Shown: piece after piece, positions 50,954 through 61,283 of the stretch
How the letters are laid out: each line of letters begins with the position of its first letter
Numbering within the stretch: position 1 is the stretch's first letter
NCBI RefSeq assembly: GCF_001578885.1
Contig: NZ_KQ969495.1
Coordinates: 1,243,372 to 1,307,371, forward strand
DNA length: 64,000 nt
DNA from: Streptococcus sp. DD12
GTDB taxonomy: Bacteria > Bacillota > Bacilli > Lactobacillales > Streptococcaceae
Direction of reading: 5' to 3'
The notes under the pieces: model-generated
What the model saw: the letters and a program-made list of their open reading frames with translations, nothing else
Databases searched by the model: none
What the model was told of the DNA's origin: nothing
Program-made: the position numbers and the translations under genes

Positions 50954-51115
50954 CTTGTGGATAAAGGGCTAAAGCCTTGCAGAGTTTTCCACAGGTTTTC
51001 CACAAGCCTCTTCCTTAGAGTGCCAAGTCATCTGGTTACTTTTCCTCACCATACACAGCCCCTACTACTATTACTATTTATATATAATATATAAAACTAA
51101 AGCAAAGGACATCTC
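50954..51115. other. oriC, right part: DnaA boxes, DnaA-trios and AT-rich unwinding region
   Basis: Boxes: TTATCCACA (-) at 50956-50964, TTTTCCACA (+) at 50985-50993 and 50996-51004. Then CTACTACTATTACTATTT (51064-51081), whose complement is a run of 3'-[G/A]A[T/A]-5' DnaA-trios. It runs into TATATATAATATATAAAA, the likely duplex-unwinding element just before dnaN. Confidence 0.85.
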
Positions 51116-52255
51116 ATGATTCAATTTTCCATTAACAAGGCTTTCTTCTTACAAGCCTTAAATACCACAAAACGTGCCATTAGCACCAAAAATGCTATTC
51201 CTATTTTATCGACGATCAAGTTAGAGGTTAAACAAGATAGCCTAACTCTGACAGGGTCAAATGGACAAATTTCTATTGAAAATACACTTCTTACTAGTCA
51301 AGAAGATGCAGGACTTTTGGTGGAACAAAGCGGAAGCATTCTCTTAGAAGCTAATTTCTTTATCAATGTTGTATCTAGTTTGCCGGATGTGACTTTGAAT
51401 TTTACTGAAATTGAACAAGAGCAAGTTGTTCTGACCAGTGGCAAATCTGAAATCACTTTGAAAGGCAAAGATGCCGACCAATACCCACGCCTTCAGGAAA
51501 TGGCAACTACTCAGCCTTTAATTCTGGAAACGCGTCTTTTAAAAGACGTCATTACCGAAACAGCCTTTGCTGCAAGCACCCAAGAAAGTCGTCCGATTTT
51601 GACGGGTGTTCACTTTGTCTTGTCCGACCAAAAGACCTTCAAGGCAGTGGCAACGGATTCCCATCGGTTGAGCCAACGTCAATTGGAGCTAGATGACATC
51701 TCTGACAATTTTGACGTGGTTATTCCTAGCCGTTCCTTGCGGGAGTTTGCAGCTGTCTTTACAGAACAAATAGAACATGTCGAAGTTTTCTTGTCTACGA
51801 GCCAAATTCTTTTTCGCAGTGAAAACATCAGTTTTTATTCGCGTCTTTTGGAAGGCAATTACCCAGATACCGACCGTTTGTTGTCAAATGCTTTTGAAAC
51901 TGAGGTGGTCTTTAAGACTCAAACGCTCTTGCATGCCATGCAAAGGGCACAATTGGTTTCTAATGCCAGTCAAAATGGAACTGTGAAACTCGAGATTGTT
52001 TCAGGTCAGGTAAGTGCCCATGTTAATTCTCCAGAAGTGGGGAAAGTCAATGAAGATATCGATACCCAAAGTTTAACGGGTGCCGATTTGACCATTAGTT
52101 TTAACCCGAGCTATCTGATTGATGCCCTTAAAGCGCTCAAAGCAGAAGAAGTCAGCATCAAATTTTTATCGGCTTTACGTCCTTTCACCTTGGTTCCGGC
52201 TGGACAAGAGGAAGACTTTATTCAATTGATTACGCCTGTGCGTACGAACGGTTAA
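51116..52255 (+). CDS. dnaN: DNA polymerase III sliding clamp (beta subunit)
   Basis: 379 residues, the three-domain clamp. Begins MIQFSINKAFFLQALNTTKRAIS, with VATDSHRLSQRQ in the second domain and the usual C-terminal FIQLITPVRTNG. It follows dnaA across the unwinding region. It clamps PolC/DnaE on DNA. Confidence 0.97.
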   Translation: MIQFSINKAFFLQALNTTKRAISTKNAIPILSTIKLEVKQDSLTLTGSNGQISIENTLLTSQEDAGLLVEQSGSILLEANFFINVVSSLPDVTLNFTEIEQEQVVLTSGKSEITLKGKDADQYPRLQEMATTQPLILETRLLKDVITETAFAASTQESRPILTGVHFVLSDQKTFKAVATDSHRLSQRQLELDDISDNFDVVIPSRSLREFAAVFTEQIEHVEVFLSTSQILFRSENISFYSRLLEGNYPDTDRLLSNAFETEVVFKTQTLLHAMQRAQLVSNASQNGTVKLEIVSGQVSAHVNSPEVGKVNEDIDTQSLTGADLTISFNPSYLIDALKALKAEEVSIKFLSALRPFTLVPAGQEEDFIQLITPVRTNG

Positions 52256-52319
52256 AATTAGTGCCGAATGGTCTTATTTTTGAGGATGGAGCCTGTATCT
52301 GATGGAAATGAGGAAACCT

Positions 52320-52535
52320 ATGGAAATCTATGATTTGGGCAGTTTTGTCGAAATGAAAAAACCGCATGCTTGTACGATTAAAGCGACAGGAAAAAAAGCC
52401 AATCACTGGGAAATCGTGCGCATGGGGGCTGATATCAAGATACGTTGCAGCAATTGCGACCATGTCGTCATGATGAGCCGCCATGATTTTGAGCGGAAAA
52501 TGAAAAAAGTCCTCTCGCAACCAGAAAAAGGGTGA
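52320..52535 (+). CDS. DUF951 family protein
   Basis: 71 residues from ATG at 52320 (MEIYDLGSFVEMKKPHACT) with GAGGAAACCT in front; a start 6 codons earlier is also open. It has a zinc-ribbon-like pattern: Cys in PHACT and CSNC in IRCSNCDHVVMM. It is the conserved small gene between dnaN and ychF in streptococci. Function unknown. Confidence 0.87.
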   Translation: MEIYDLGSFVEMKKPHACTIKATGKKANHWEIVRMGADIKIRCSNCDHVVMMSRHDFERKMKKVLSQPEKG

Positions 52536-52583
52536 GGAAGTTTAGCACCTGCTAGTTGCAATAAGTGGTGCTAGCTTTAGAGA

Positions 52584-52632
52584 AAGGGTTCGTTGACTAA
52601 GACGAGCCTTTTTTAGGCTTTTCTGCTATAAT
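52584..52632 (+). promoter_or_regulatory. Terminator then ychF promoter
   Basis: The gap 52536-52668 holds a 7-bp hairpin (TAGCACC/GGTGCTA, 52543-52573), then a terminator (about 52584-52614, arms around GGGTTCGT/ACGAGCC, then T's), and an extended -10 TGCTATAAT (52624-52632). Confidence 0.6.
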
Positions 52633-52668
52633 AGACGGGACTGAATAAACAAATGGAGAATAAATTTT

Positions 52669-53784
52669 ATGGCTTTAACAGCAGGTATCGTCGGACTACC
52701 TAACGTCGGCAAATCGACCCTTTTTAATGCAATCACTAAGGCGGGTGCTGAAGCAGCCAATTACCCTTTTGCTACCATCGAACCTAATGTTGGTGTCGTA
52801 GAGGTTCCAGATGCGCGTCTGGAGAAGTTGACGGAAATGATTACCCCTAAAAAAACAGTTCCGACAACTTTTGAATTCACAGATATCGCTGGAATCGTGA
52901 AGGGGGCTTCAAAAGGGGAAGGTCTAGGAAATAAATTTCTAGCGAACATCCGTGAAGTCGATGCAATCGTGCATGTTGTGCGTGCCTTTGACGATGAAAA
53001 TGTCATGCGTGAGCAGGGACGTGAATCAGACTTTGTTGACCCTATCGCTGATATTGATACCATTAACTTGGAATTGATTTTGGCTGACTTAGAGAGCATT
53101 AACAAACGGTATGCGCGTGTCGAAAAAATGGCAAGAACGCAAAAAGACAAAGATTCTCTTGCAGAATTTCAGGTCTTAGAAAAAATTAAGCCTGTTCTTG
53201 AAGATGGCAAATCAGCTCGGACGGTTGATTTCTCTGAGGAAGAACAAGCTATTGTTAAGCAATTATTTTTATTGACAACCAAGCCAGTCTTGTATGTTGC
53301 TAATGTCGATGAAGATAAAGTATCAGACCCAGATAGCATTGACTATGTTCAAGCGATTCGCGATTTTGCAGCAACGGAAAATGCGGAAGTTGTCGTCATT
53401 TCTGCACGCGCTGAAGAAGAAATTGCTGAGCTCGACGATGAGGATAAGCAAGAATTTCTAGAAGCTATGGGACTGACAGAATCTGGGGTGGACAAGCTAA
53501 CACGCGCCGCTTATCATTTATTGGGGCTAGGGACTTACTTTACAGCTGGTGAAAAAGAAGTCAGAGCCTGGACCTTTAAACGTGGCATGAAAGCGCCTCA
53601 AGCGGCAGGGATTATCCATTCTGATTTTGAAAAAGGCTTTATCCGCGCTGTGACCATGTCATACGATGATTTGGTTACTTATGGCAGTGAAAAAGCTGTT
53701 AAGGAAGCAGGGCGTTTGCGTGAAGAAGGTAAGGAATATGTCGTGCAAGATGGCGACATTATGGAATTCCGTTTTAATGTTTAA
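52669..53784 (+). CDS. ychF: Redox-regulated ATPase YchF
   Basis: 371 residues. G1 GLPNVGKS at 9-16, switch region [19 protein letters not shown], a coiled-coil insertion (about 130-190) and a C-terminal TGS domain ([10 protein letters not shown]). The N-V-x-E type specificity motif (NVDED) favours ATP, as in the YchF/OLA1 group. A ribosome-associated stress factor. Confidence 0.96.
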   Translation: MALTAGIVGLPNVGKSTLFNAITKAGAEAANYPFATIEPNVGVVEVPDARLEKLTEMITPKKTVPTTFEFTDIAGIVKGASKGEGLGNKFLANIREVDAIVHVVRAFDDENVMREQGRESDFVDPIADIDTINLELILADLESINKRYARVEKMARTQKDKDSLAEFQVLEKIKPVLEDGKSARTVDFSEEEQAIVKQLFLLTTKPVLYVANVDEDKVSDPDSIDYVQAIRDFAATENAEVVVISARAEEEIAELDDEDKQEFLEAMGLTESGVDKLTRAAYHLLGLGTYFTAGEKEVRAWTFKRGMKAPQAAGIIHSDFEKGFIRAVTMSYDDLVTYGSEKAVKEAGRLREEGKEYVVQDGDIMEFRFNV

Positions 53785-53795
53785 ACCTAACAAAG

Positions 53796-53823
53796 AATCT
53801 GGAGCACACGCTTCAGATTTTTT
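53796..53823 (+). terminator. ychF terminator
   Basis: 10-bp stem AATCTGGAGC/GCTTCAGATT (one G-T) with a 4-nt loop and T-run. Confidence 0.8.
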
Positions 53824-53868
53824 CAAGCTAGTGGCTGGCACTGTATGAAAGCAAGGAGGTAAAGTGGC

Positions 53869-54438
53869 ATGACAAAGATGATTGTGGGGCTGGGAAACCC
53901 TGGGAAAAAATACGAAAAAACACGGCACAATGTTGGTTTTATGGTCGTCGATCGTTTTGTAGCAAATCAAGGGGAAAACTTTCGGAGTCAGCCAACCTTT
54001 AAAGCTGATGTGGCAACTGTTTTTAGCCAAGGCGAAAAAATTCTATTGGTCAAGCCGACAACTTTTATGAATGCGAGTGGTCTGGCTGTCAGGGCGCTCT
54101 TGGCTTACTATGGGTTAACCATGGCTGACCTTTTGGTCGTTTATGATGATTTGGATATGGCGGTAGGTAAGCTTCGTCTGCGTGAAAAAGGCTCAGCTGG
54201 TGGGCATAATGGGATTAAAAGTATCCTAGCGGAAGCGGGGCAATCAGAATTTTTACGGCTGAAGATTGGGATTGGTCGCCCTCAAGTAGGGAAAGTTGTA
54301 GACCATGTTCTAGGTCGTTTTGATACGGATGATGCCATTAGCGTGGACCTAGCCATTGATAGAGCGCAGAAACTTTTGCAAGCATGGATTTCAGGACTAC
54401 CCTTTAAGCAATTACAAGAGGAATTAAACCGCTTATGA
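53869..54438 (+). CDS. pth: Peptidyl-tRNA hydrolase
   Basis: 189 residues. The catalytic His20 is in TRHNVGF. The active-site partners Asn10 (GLGNPG) and Asp93 (VVYDDLD) are present. It releases peptides from tRNAs that drop off the ribosome. RBS AAGGAGG. It overlaps mfd by 4 nt (ATGA). Confidence 0.97.
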   Translation: MTKMIVGLGNPGKKYEKTRHNVGFMVVDRFVANQGENFRSQPTFKADVATVFSQGEKILLVKPTTFMNASGLAVRALLAYYGLTMADLLVVYDDLDMAVGKLRLREKGSAGGHNGIKSILAEAGQSEFLRLKIGIGRPQVGKVVDHVLGRFDTDDAISVDLAIDRAQKLLQAWISGLPFKQLQEELNRL

Positions 54439-57400
54439 CAACACTTATTGAGGTCTTTGGACAAAATACTGCAATTGCTAGCTGGCAATCAGGACTGGTT
54501 TCTCAAAAACGTCAACTGTTGATGGGAGTTTCTGGGACAACTAAGGCGCTGGCCATTGCTAGTGCTTTTCAAACGACTGGTGGTAAACTGGTGGTCGTCT
54601 GCGCCAATCAAGGGGAACTCGAGCGATTATCTAGTGATTTGGTGTCTCTTTTAGGAGAAGAAACAGTTTACCAATTTTTCGCAGATGATGTGCCTCAAGC
54701 AGAGTTCATCTTTGCTTCTTTGGATAGAGCCCTGTCTCGGGTGCAGAGTCTAGATTTTTTGCAAAATGAAACGGCACAGGGCATTCTCTTGGTCACCTTG
54801 GCAGGGACACGTGTCTTATTGCCCACACCAGAGGCTTATGCCAGTGCCCATGCGCAATTTCGTGTCGGAAAAGAATACGACTTGTCAAACCTGAGTGCCC
54901 AGTTAGTTCGTATGGGCTATGAGCGCGTGCCTCAAGTCTTATCACCTGGAGAATATAGCATACGTGGAGATATTCTTGACATTTATACGGTGACAGCAGA
55001 TAGACCTTATCGGTTGGAGTTTTTTGGGGATGAGCTAGATGGTATTCGCACATTTGACAGTGAGAGCCAAAAATCTTTAGAGGCAGTGTCAAGCGTGACG
55101 ATTTCGCCGGCTTCCGATGTGTTAGTTGATTTAGCTGATTTAGAAAGGGCTTACCAGCGCCTAGATGGTGCCCTAGCAAAGCTTGAGGAGGTTTCAGAAG
55201 ACCTCGCAGAAGTCAGAGACCAGTTGTCAAACGGCAAAAGTCCAGAAGAGAGTCGCCAATGGCTGGCCTACCTCTATGAAAAAACAGTAGGGATTTTAGA
55301 CTATCTGCCAGCAGGGACACCGCTAATTGTGGATGATTTCCAACGATTGACTGAAATCAATGCTAAATTTGATCTTGAAGTAGCGGATTATATTACAGAA
55401 CGTTTAGAACAAGGTAAGACCTTATCAGACACCTTTTTGTTTGGGGAGAGTTATCGAACGATTCGTCAGTATCAGCCGGCAACGTTTTTATCGAACTTTC
55501 AAAAGGGTTTGGGCAATCTCACCTTCACAAGCATGCACCAAATTAACCAATATGGGATGCAGGACTTTTACAACCAGTTGCCTCTTTTGGTTGAAGAAAT
55601 TCGCCGTTACGAGACGATGAAAGCGACCCTTGTGCTTTTGGTAGATTCGCCAAAACAGATGGATAATCTGCAAAAAAGTTTGCAGTCCTATGACATAGAC
55701 ATTCCTCTAGTCCAGCCAAATCAGCTTATAAAACACCAGGCACAAATTACTTACGGGCAGTTGTCCTCAGGTTTTTATTTTTCAGATGAAAAATTGGTGC
55801 TCATCACTGAGCAAGAAATTTTCCGAAAAAAAATGAAACGCCGTGTGCGTTCTAGTAGTATCAGCAATGCTGAACGCCTTAAAAATTATAACGAACTACA
55901 AGTAGGCGATTATGTTGTCCATCATATCCATGGGATTGGTCGCTTTTTGGGAATGGAAACCATCGCAGTCGACGGTATTCACCGGGATTATTTGACCATT
56001 CAGTACCAACAGGCAGATAAAATTTCAATCCCTGTTGAACAATTAGACCTACTCAGTAAGTATGTGTCTGCTGATGGCAAGGAACCCCATATCAATAAGC
56101 TCAATGACGGTCGTTTTCAACGCACCAAGCAACGAGTCGCCAAACAGGTTGAAGATATTGCTGATGATTTGTTAAAACTTTACGCCCAGCGTGCAGAAGA
56201 ATCCGGCTTTGCTTTTTCGGCTGATGATGACAGCCAACAGAGTTTTGAAGAAGCATTTCCTTTTGTTGAAACACCTGACCAGTTGCAAAGTGTCCGCGAA
56301 ATCAAAAAAGATATGGAAATGGCTAAACCGATGGACCGTCTTTTGGTGGGTGATGTCGGTTTTGGTAAAACAGAAGTCGCTATGCGAGCGGCCTTTAAGG
56401 CAGTAAATGATGGGAAACAAGTGGCTGTTTTGGTGCCGACAACCGTTTTGGCCCAACAACATTTCACCTCTTTTAAACGGCGCTTTGAAGAATTTCCGAT
56501 TGAGGTAGCCGTACTAAGCCGTTTTCAAACCAAAGCTGAGCAGGAAAAGACGATTACTGATTTGGCCAAGGGGCGTGTGGATATTATCATTGGCACCCAT
56601 CGCCTCTTGTCTTCGGATATCACCTTTAAAGATTTAGGCTTGATTGTTATTGATGAAGAACAAAGGTTTGGCGTGAAACATAAAGAAAAACTGAAAACCT
56701 TACGAACCAAAGTGGATGTTTTGACCTTGACTGCAACGCCTATCCCACGTACCCTGCATATGTCCATGTTGGGAATTAGGGAATTATCAGTGATAGAAAC
56801 CCCACCGACGGATCGGTATCCTGTACAAACCTATGTTTTGGAAACAGATTACCGGCTTGTGCGTGAAGGGATTTTACGGGAATTAAACCGCGGTGGACAA
56901 GTTTTTTATGTTCATAACCGTGTCGATACCATCGAACAAAAAGCTTCAGAATTGCGAGAATTAGTCCCTGAAGCCAGTGTCGGCGTTATTCATGGTCAAA
57001 TGAGTGAAATCCAGTTGGAGAATACCTTGTTTGATTTTCTAAATGGTGTTTACGATGTCTTAGTTGCCACAACCATTATTGAAACAGGTGTTGATATTCC
57101 TAATGTAAACACACTCTTTATCGAAAATGCTGACCATATGGGACTCTCTACCCTTTACCAGTTACGGGGGCGCGTGGGGCGTAGCAACCGGATTGCCTAT
57201 GCTTATCTGATGTACCGTCCAGACAAATCCTTGACGGAGGTTCAAGAAAAACGGTTAGAAGCGATTAAAGGCTTCACCGAACTGGGGGCGGGATTTAAGG
57301 TTGCGATGCGTGATTTATCCATCCGTGGGGCAGGAAATATTTTGGGAGCTTCACAGAGTGGCTTTATTGATTCGGTTGGGTTTGAGTTGTACTCTCAGTT

Positions 57401-57926
57401 GCTTCAAGAAGCCATTGCAAAAAAACAGGGCAAACAAGTAGCAGACCTGACAGTTGCGACAGAATTGCATCTGGGAATTGATGCCTATTTGCCAGAGGAT
57501 TATATCCCTGATGAACGTCAGAAAATCGACATTTATAAGCGGGTCCAAGCGATTGCCAATGAAGGCGACTACAGCGATTTACAAGATGAATTAATGGATC
57601 GTTTTGGCGATTACCCCGATGCGGTAGCCTACCTCTTAGAGATTGGTTATCTTAAGGCCCTTCTGCAAGCCTGTTTGGTTGAAAAGGTCGAAAAGAAAGA
57701 ACGCCTGACCACAGTGACGTTTAGCGCTAAGGCAAATCGTTTTTTCAACACACAGGATTATTTTAAAGCCCTGCAAAACCTCTCCCTAAAGACAGGCATT
57801 ACAGAGGAAAAAGGGCAAATCGTTTTAACCTTTACGACCTACAAACTGTCAGATGCAGCCATTTTAGACGCCTTGCAGACCTTTGCTAAGGAGTTATTGG
57901 CCCTCAAAAAAGCCCCAGACGCCTAG
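54435..57926 (+). CDS. mfd: Transcription-repair coupling factor Mfd
   Basis: 1163 residues, full length. UvrB-like N-terminal modules, an RNA-polymerase-interaction domain (DYVVHHIHGIGRFLG, about 490-505), RecG-like translocase with Walker A GDVGFGKT (639-646) and DEEQ (740-743), and a C-terminal TRCF domain. It dislodges stalled RNA polymerase and recruits UvrA. Coupled to pth by a 4-nt overlap. Confidence 0.97.
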   Translation: MTTLIEVFGQNTAIASWQSGLVSQKRQLLMGVSGTTKALAIASAFQTTGGKLVVVCANQGELERLSSDLVSLLGEETVYQFFADDVPQAEFIFASLDRALSRVQSLDFLQNETAQGILLVTLAGTRVLLPTPEAYASAHAQFRVGKEYDLSNLSAQLVRMGYERVPQVLSPGEYSIRGDILDIYTVTADRPYRLEFFGDELDGIRTFDSESQKSLEAVSSVTISPASDVLVDLADLERAYQRLDGALAKLEEVSEDLAEVRDQLSNGKSPEESRQWLAYLYEKTVGILDYLPAGTPLIVDDFQRLTEINAKFDLEVADYITERLEQGKTLSDTFLFGESYRTIRQYQPATFLSNFQKGLGNLTFTSMHQINQYGMQDFYNQLPLLVEEIRRYETMKATLVLLVDSPKQMDNLQKSLQSYDIDIPLVQPNQLIKHQAQITYGQLSSGFYFSDEKLVLITEQEIFRKKMKRRVRSSSISNAERLKNYNELQVGDYVVHHIHGIGRFLGMETIAVDGIHRDYLTIQYQQADKISIPVEQLDLLSKYVSADGKEPHINKLNDGRFQRTKQRVAKQVEDIADDLLKLYAQRAEESGFAFSADDDSQQSFEEAFPFVETPDQLQSVREIKKDMEMAKPMDRLLVGDVGFGKTEVAMRAAFKAVNDGKQVAVLVPTTVLAQQHFTSFKRRFEEFPIEVAVLSRFQTKAEQEKTITDLAKGRVDIIIGTHRLLSSDITFKDLGLIVIDEEQRFGVKHKEKLKTLRTKVDVLTLTATPIPRTLHMSMLGIRELSVIETPPTDRYPVQTYVLETDYRLVREGILRELNRGGQVFYVHNRVDTIEQKASELRELVPEASVGVIHGQMSEIQLENTLFDFLNGVYDVLVATTIIETGVDIPNVNTLFIENADHMGLSTLYQLRGRVGRSNRIAYAYLMYRPDKSLTEVQEKRLEAIKGFTELGAGFKVAMRDLSIRGAGNILGASQSGFIDSVGFELYSQLLQEAIAKKQGKQVADLTVATELHLGIDAYLPEDYIPDERQKIDIYKRVQAIANEGDYSDLQDELMDRFGDYPDAVAYLLEIGYLKALLQACLVEKVEKKERLTTVTFSAKANRFFNTQDYFKALQNLSLKTGITEEKGQIVLTFTTYKLSDAAILDALQTFAKELLALKKAPDA

Positions 57927-57950
57927 AAATATTCAAACATGTTAAAAACA

Positions 57951-57959
57951 TGATATAAT
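57951..57959 (+). promoter_or_regulatory. Extended -10 upstream of rqcP
   Basis: TG-A-TATAAT, 25 nt before the ATG, just after a small hairpin (CATGTT/AACATG). Confidence 0.5.
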
Positions 57960-57983
57960 AGACCAAAAATGAAGGGAGCCATC

Positions 57984-58250
57984 ATGCGTTTAGACAAATA
58001 TTTAAAAGTTTCTCGTATCATCAAGCGCCGCCCAGTTGCTAAAGAAGTTGCGGACAAAGGACGGATAAAAGTCAATGGCGTTTTGGCTAAAAGTTCGACG
58101 GATTTGAAGATTCACGATACCGTTGAAATCCGTTTTGGGAATAAACTTCTGACGGTACGCGTTTTAGAAATGAAAGACAGTACAAAAAAAGAAGATGCTG
58201 GTAAAATGTATGAAATTATTAGCGAAACTAGAGTAGAAGAAAATGCCTAA
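57984..58250 (+). CDS. rqcP: S4-domain ribosome quality-control protein RqcP
   Basis: 88 residues from ATG at 57984 ([21 protein letters not shown]) with AAGGGAG in front; a start 5 codons earlier is open but lacks an RBS. Single S4 RNA-binding domain. Relatives (YabO/RqcP, Hsp15-like) help add Ala tails on stalled 50S subunits. It lies between mfd and divIC as in other streptococci, and overlaps divIC by 8 nt. Confidence 0.9.
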   Translation: MRLDKYLKVSRIIKRRPVAKEVADKGRIKVNGVLAKSSTDLKIHDTVEIRFGNKLLTVRVLEMKDSTKKEDAGKMYEIISETRVEENA

Positions 58251-58614
58251 ATCACCTTACACCATCAACCTAAAACGCAAGAAACAGCCAGCAAGTCCTG
58301 AATTGTCGGTCGCTCAAGAAGCCGATATTCAGCGCAGACACCGTTTTATTGCGACCATCATGATTTTTGTTATTTTGTTATTTATGATACCGACCTACCA
58401 GTTGGTGTCCAGCTATAACAGTTTGCAAAAACAAAAGGCCACTATTATCAAGTTGCAAAAAGAAAAAGCAGCTTTACTCACAAAATCAAAAGCGGAGGAA
58501 ACCTTGGCAAGTCAGCTCAATGATACGGCTTATGTTGAAAAATACGCACGGGCCAAGTATTATTATTCCAAGTCAGGTGAATCTATTTATCCTGTCCCAA
58601 GTCTCTTGCCTTAG
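58243..58614 (+). CDS. divIC: Septum formation initiator DivIC (FtsB-like)
   Basis: 123 residues. Basic cytosolic N-terminus (1-35), one membrane segment at about 43-62 ([20 protein letters not shown]), then a coiled coil (about 65-100, [21 protein letters not shown]), and the FtsB/DivIC tail [10 protein letters not shown]. It is a division-site protein acting with FtsL and DivIB. Confidence 0.92.
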   Translation: MPKSPYTINLKRKKQPASPELSVAQEADIQRRHRFIATIMIFVILLFMIPTYQLVSSYNSLQKQKATIIKLQKEKAALLTKSKAEETLASQLNDTAYVEKYARAKYYYSKSGESIYPVPSLLP

Positions 58615-58616
58615 TT

Positions 58617-58754
58617 ATGACTAAACTGATTGATACTATTGCCCAATTTTTAGCAGAGTCAGAGGAACATTTGGACCAATTAGCTCAAAAAAATCAGGCA
58701 GCTCGCCAATCTCTGACAGCAACAACAAACGATTCGAAAAAGGAGACGACATGA
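58617..58754 (+). CDS. Small conserved protein, 45 residues
   Basis: Begins MTKLIDTIAQFLAESEEHLD and ends SKKETT. It is helical and acidic at the N-terminus, with no membrane segment. It starts 2 nt after divIC and overlaps the next ATG by 4 nt (ATGA), so it is translated within the operon. A small protein occupies this same slot in other streptococci. Function unknown. Confidence 0.75.
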   Translation: MTKLIDTIAQFLAESEEHLDQLAQKNQAARQSLTATTNDSKKETT

Positions 58755-60016
58755 AAAAAGTTGCTCTCCTCTTTTTGCTGGTGATGATGTCGGCTCCGAC
58801 CTTAACCTACCAGTCAGATTCCACACAAAAGCGAACCAATGCCTCTGCACAAGCAGAAGTCTTGTCTTATTTTAGCCAAGTGCCTCAAAACCCTCTCGTT
58901 TTGACACCTCTTGTCAGCTATGAAGACAGTAACCTGACCAAGGCAAATGGCCAAGTCAGCCAGGGACAAACCCTGTCTATCCAAGATTTGCTTATCAATG
59001 AGGCCGGTCAGGCTGTTTTCCAACTAACTTCTGGCTCTTACATTTTGGCCAGTCAGAAAGCTATCAGCAATGATGTTCCTCAAAATGAAACACTTGTTGA
59101 TTACGAGGCCTGGACCCCGGCTAACCTGACCGTATATGATAGTCCACTGACATCACAGTCACAGCCTCTTGCAAAAACAGTGCCAGCTTACAGTAAGGTG
59201 CATGTTGTCAAAACGGCCCAGACTCAGGCAGGGACATTCAGCCAGATTGAAAACCTAGGGTGGGTGAGAAGCAGTGACTTATCTCAAACAGATAACCGCA
59301 TGGAAAAAGTGCAAGCCCTGTTACTACAAAAGTATAATAAAAGCAATTATTCCATTTATGTTAAACAACTAGACACGCAAAAAGAAGCTGGTATAAATGC
59401 AGATACGGAGATGTATTCGGCTAGTATTTCCAAATTACCAATTCTGTATTATGTTCAAAGAGAAATCAATTTGAACAAAACGACATTGGGGACAGGTTAC
59501 AAATACACTGATGCGGTGAACCAGTTTGACGGTGCTTATGATCCCAGTGGTAGCGGGGATTTACCCAAAACAGCAGACAATAAAACCTACAGTTTGAATG
59601 ATCTAGTAGCGGCTGTCACAACTAATTCTGATAATGTGGCAAGCAACATGTTAGCCTACTACGTGACGGATCAATTTGGCAATGATTTTCAAGACTCTTT
59701 AAAGGCTTTGTCTATTACATGGGACATGAAGAGTCGTGTGGTATCGTCGAAAACAGCGGGACTGATGATGGAAGCCCTCTATGACCAAGGGGGAACTGTT
59801 CTTGCAGATTTAACGCATACAAACTTTGATACCACGCGCATTGCGAAAAACATCCCCGTCCAAGTGGCGCATAAAATCGGGGATGCTTATGACTACAAAC
59901 ATGATGTGGCAGTGGTCTATGCAGATTCTCCCTTTATTTTATCGATTTTCACGGATGATGCCTCCTATGAGGATATTACCGCTATTGCAGACGACGTCTA
60001 TGCTATTTTAAAATGA
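58751..60016 (+). CDS. Secreted serine hydrolase, class A beta-lactamase-like
   Basis: 421 residues. Signal peptide about 1-20. An N-terminal extension (about 45-180) with SH3-like repeats precedes the hydrolase fold. Active-site motifs: S225-I-S-K228 (SxxK), S293-D-N295 (SDN) and K375-I-G377 (KTG equivalent). It lies between divIC and tilS, the usual place in streptococci. A cell-wall role is more likely than drug resistance, but the substrate is unknown. It overlaps tilS by 4 nt. Confidence 0.88.
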   Translation: MKKVALLFLLVMMSAPTLTYQSDSTQKRTNASAQAEVLSYFSQVPQNPLVLTPLVSYEDSNLTKANGQVSQGQTLSIQDLLINEAGQAVFQLTSGSYILASQKAISNDVPQNETLVDYEAWTPANLTVYDSPLTSQSQPLAKTVPAYSKVHVVKTAQTQAGTFSQIENLGWVRSSDLSQTDNRMEKVQALLLQKYNKSNYSIYVKQLDTQKEAGINADTEMYSASISKLPILYYVQREINLNKTTLGTGYKYTDAVNQFDGAYDPSGSGDLPKTADNKTYSLNDLVAAVTTNSDNVASNMLAYYVTDQFGNDFQDSLKALSITWDMKSRVVSSKTAGLMMEALYDQGGTVLADLTHTNFDTTRIAKNIPVQVAHKIGDAYDYKHDVAVVYADSPFILSIFTDDASYEDITAIADDVYAILK

Positions 60017-61272
60017 TTACAGAACACGATATTATTTCACACATGACAAAAAAAGGATATTTTGCAGCAGGAGATAAGGTTTTGGTTGCCGTATCAGGTG
60101 GTCAAGACTCTATGGTGCTGTTAAATATCCTTTATCGTTACCAAAAACAGTGGGGAGTGACGCTTGGCATTGCCCATGTCAATCACCACCAACGCCCAGA
60201 AGCAGACCAAGAAGAAGCTTATCTCCGTGATTGGGCAAAAGAGAGGGAGGTGGCTTTCTTTGTTGGTCACTTCAAGGGACAGTTTTCAGAAGCTAGAGCG
60301 CGTGAATTTCGCTATGCTTTTTTTAAAAGGACAATGACTGATGCCGGCTATACCTTACTGGTAACCGCTCATCATAAAGATGACCAAGCCGAAACGGTTA
60401 TGATGCGTTTGATGCGTGGTGGTATTTTACGCCATTTGGTTGGTATCCAGGACAAGCAAACTTTTGGTCCAGGTCATATCTTACGCCCCTTATTAGCCTT
60501 TTCAAAACAGGATTTACCTTCTGTTTTTCATTTTGAAGATAGTAGCAATCAGTCGTTTGATTATTTTCGCAATCGTGTGCGTCACCATTTCCTACCAGAC
60601 TGGGAAAGAGAAAATCCTCACATAAAGGACTGGTTGGTTTCCTATAGTCAAGAAATTGCCGGACTTTATCGTCTTTTAGATAGCGTGATTGATGTGTCAC
60701 GGACCAGAGACCTCGCTTACTTTCAGGCACAAGACACCATTCTTCAAACTTACTTACTAGAACGCTATCTCCAAAGTTTTCCTGATTTGCAGTTATCTCG
60801 GGCGCAATTCCAAGACCTCCTCCATCAATTACGATCCTCAAAAAAATACAATCATCCTCTGAAATCAGATTATTATCTTAAAAAGGATGCCCGTCATTTC
60901 ACAATAAGCAAAATCGGTCTACAGACGGATAGCACTCTCAGCCCTAGAGTGCTAAAATACCAACATAAACTTCTTCTTGATGGTGTATTGATCAGCTTTG
61001 GGGACAAAGACATGTCGGGCTTGCCCTTATATAGTCAAGCAGAAATCACCATAAGGCATCGTCAACCAGGAGATGTTATTTCGTTTGGGGCATTTTCTAA
61101 AAAAATTCGTCGGTTATTTATCGATGAAAAGATTTCTCTGGAAGACCGTGAGAAAGCGTGGGTTTTAGAACAGGAAAACCACATTCTTGCTGTACTTGTC
61201 TCAGATAGAATATATTTGAGAAAAAGCCCGAAGGGTGGTATAATACAGGGAAAACTCAAATTGGAAAGATGA
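60013..61272 (+). CDS. tilS: tRNA(Ile)-lysidine synthase TilS
   Basis: 419 residues. PP-loop SGGQDS at 28-33, then the family motifs [11 protein letters not shown] and [16 protein letters not shown]-terminal substrate-binding domain with [10 protein letters not shown]. It converts C34 of tRNA-Ile(CAU) to lysidine. Coupled to the hydrolase upstream and to hpt downstream. Confidence 0.96.
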   Translation: MITEHDIISHMTKKGYFAAGDKVLVAVSGGQDSMVLLNILYRYQKQWGVTLGIAHVNHHQRPEADQEEAYLRDWAKEREVAFFVGHFKGQFSEARAREFRYAFFKRTMTDAGYTLLVTAHHKDDQAETVMMRLMRGGILRHLVGIQDKQTFGPGHILRPLLAFSKQDLPSVFHFEDSSNQSFDYFRNRVRHHFLPDWERENPHIKDWLVSYSQEIAGLYRLLDSVIDVSRTRDLAYFQAQDTILQTYLLERYLQSFPDLQLSRAQFQDLLHQLRSSKKYNHPLKSDYYLKKDARHFTISKIGLQTDSTLSPRVLKYQHKLLLDGVLISFGDKDMSGLPLYSQAEITIRHRQPGDVISFGAFSKKIRRLFIDEKISLEDREKAWVLEQENHILAVLVSDRIYLRKSPKGGIIQGKLKLER

Positions 61273-61283
61273 ACACGGTGATC

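Noticed and set aside
56172..56467. Overlapping minus-strand frames of about 95 codons inside mfd
   Set aside because: They are shadows of the mfd frame, with no RBS or homology.
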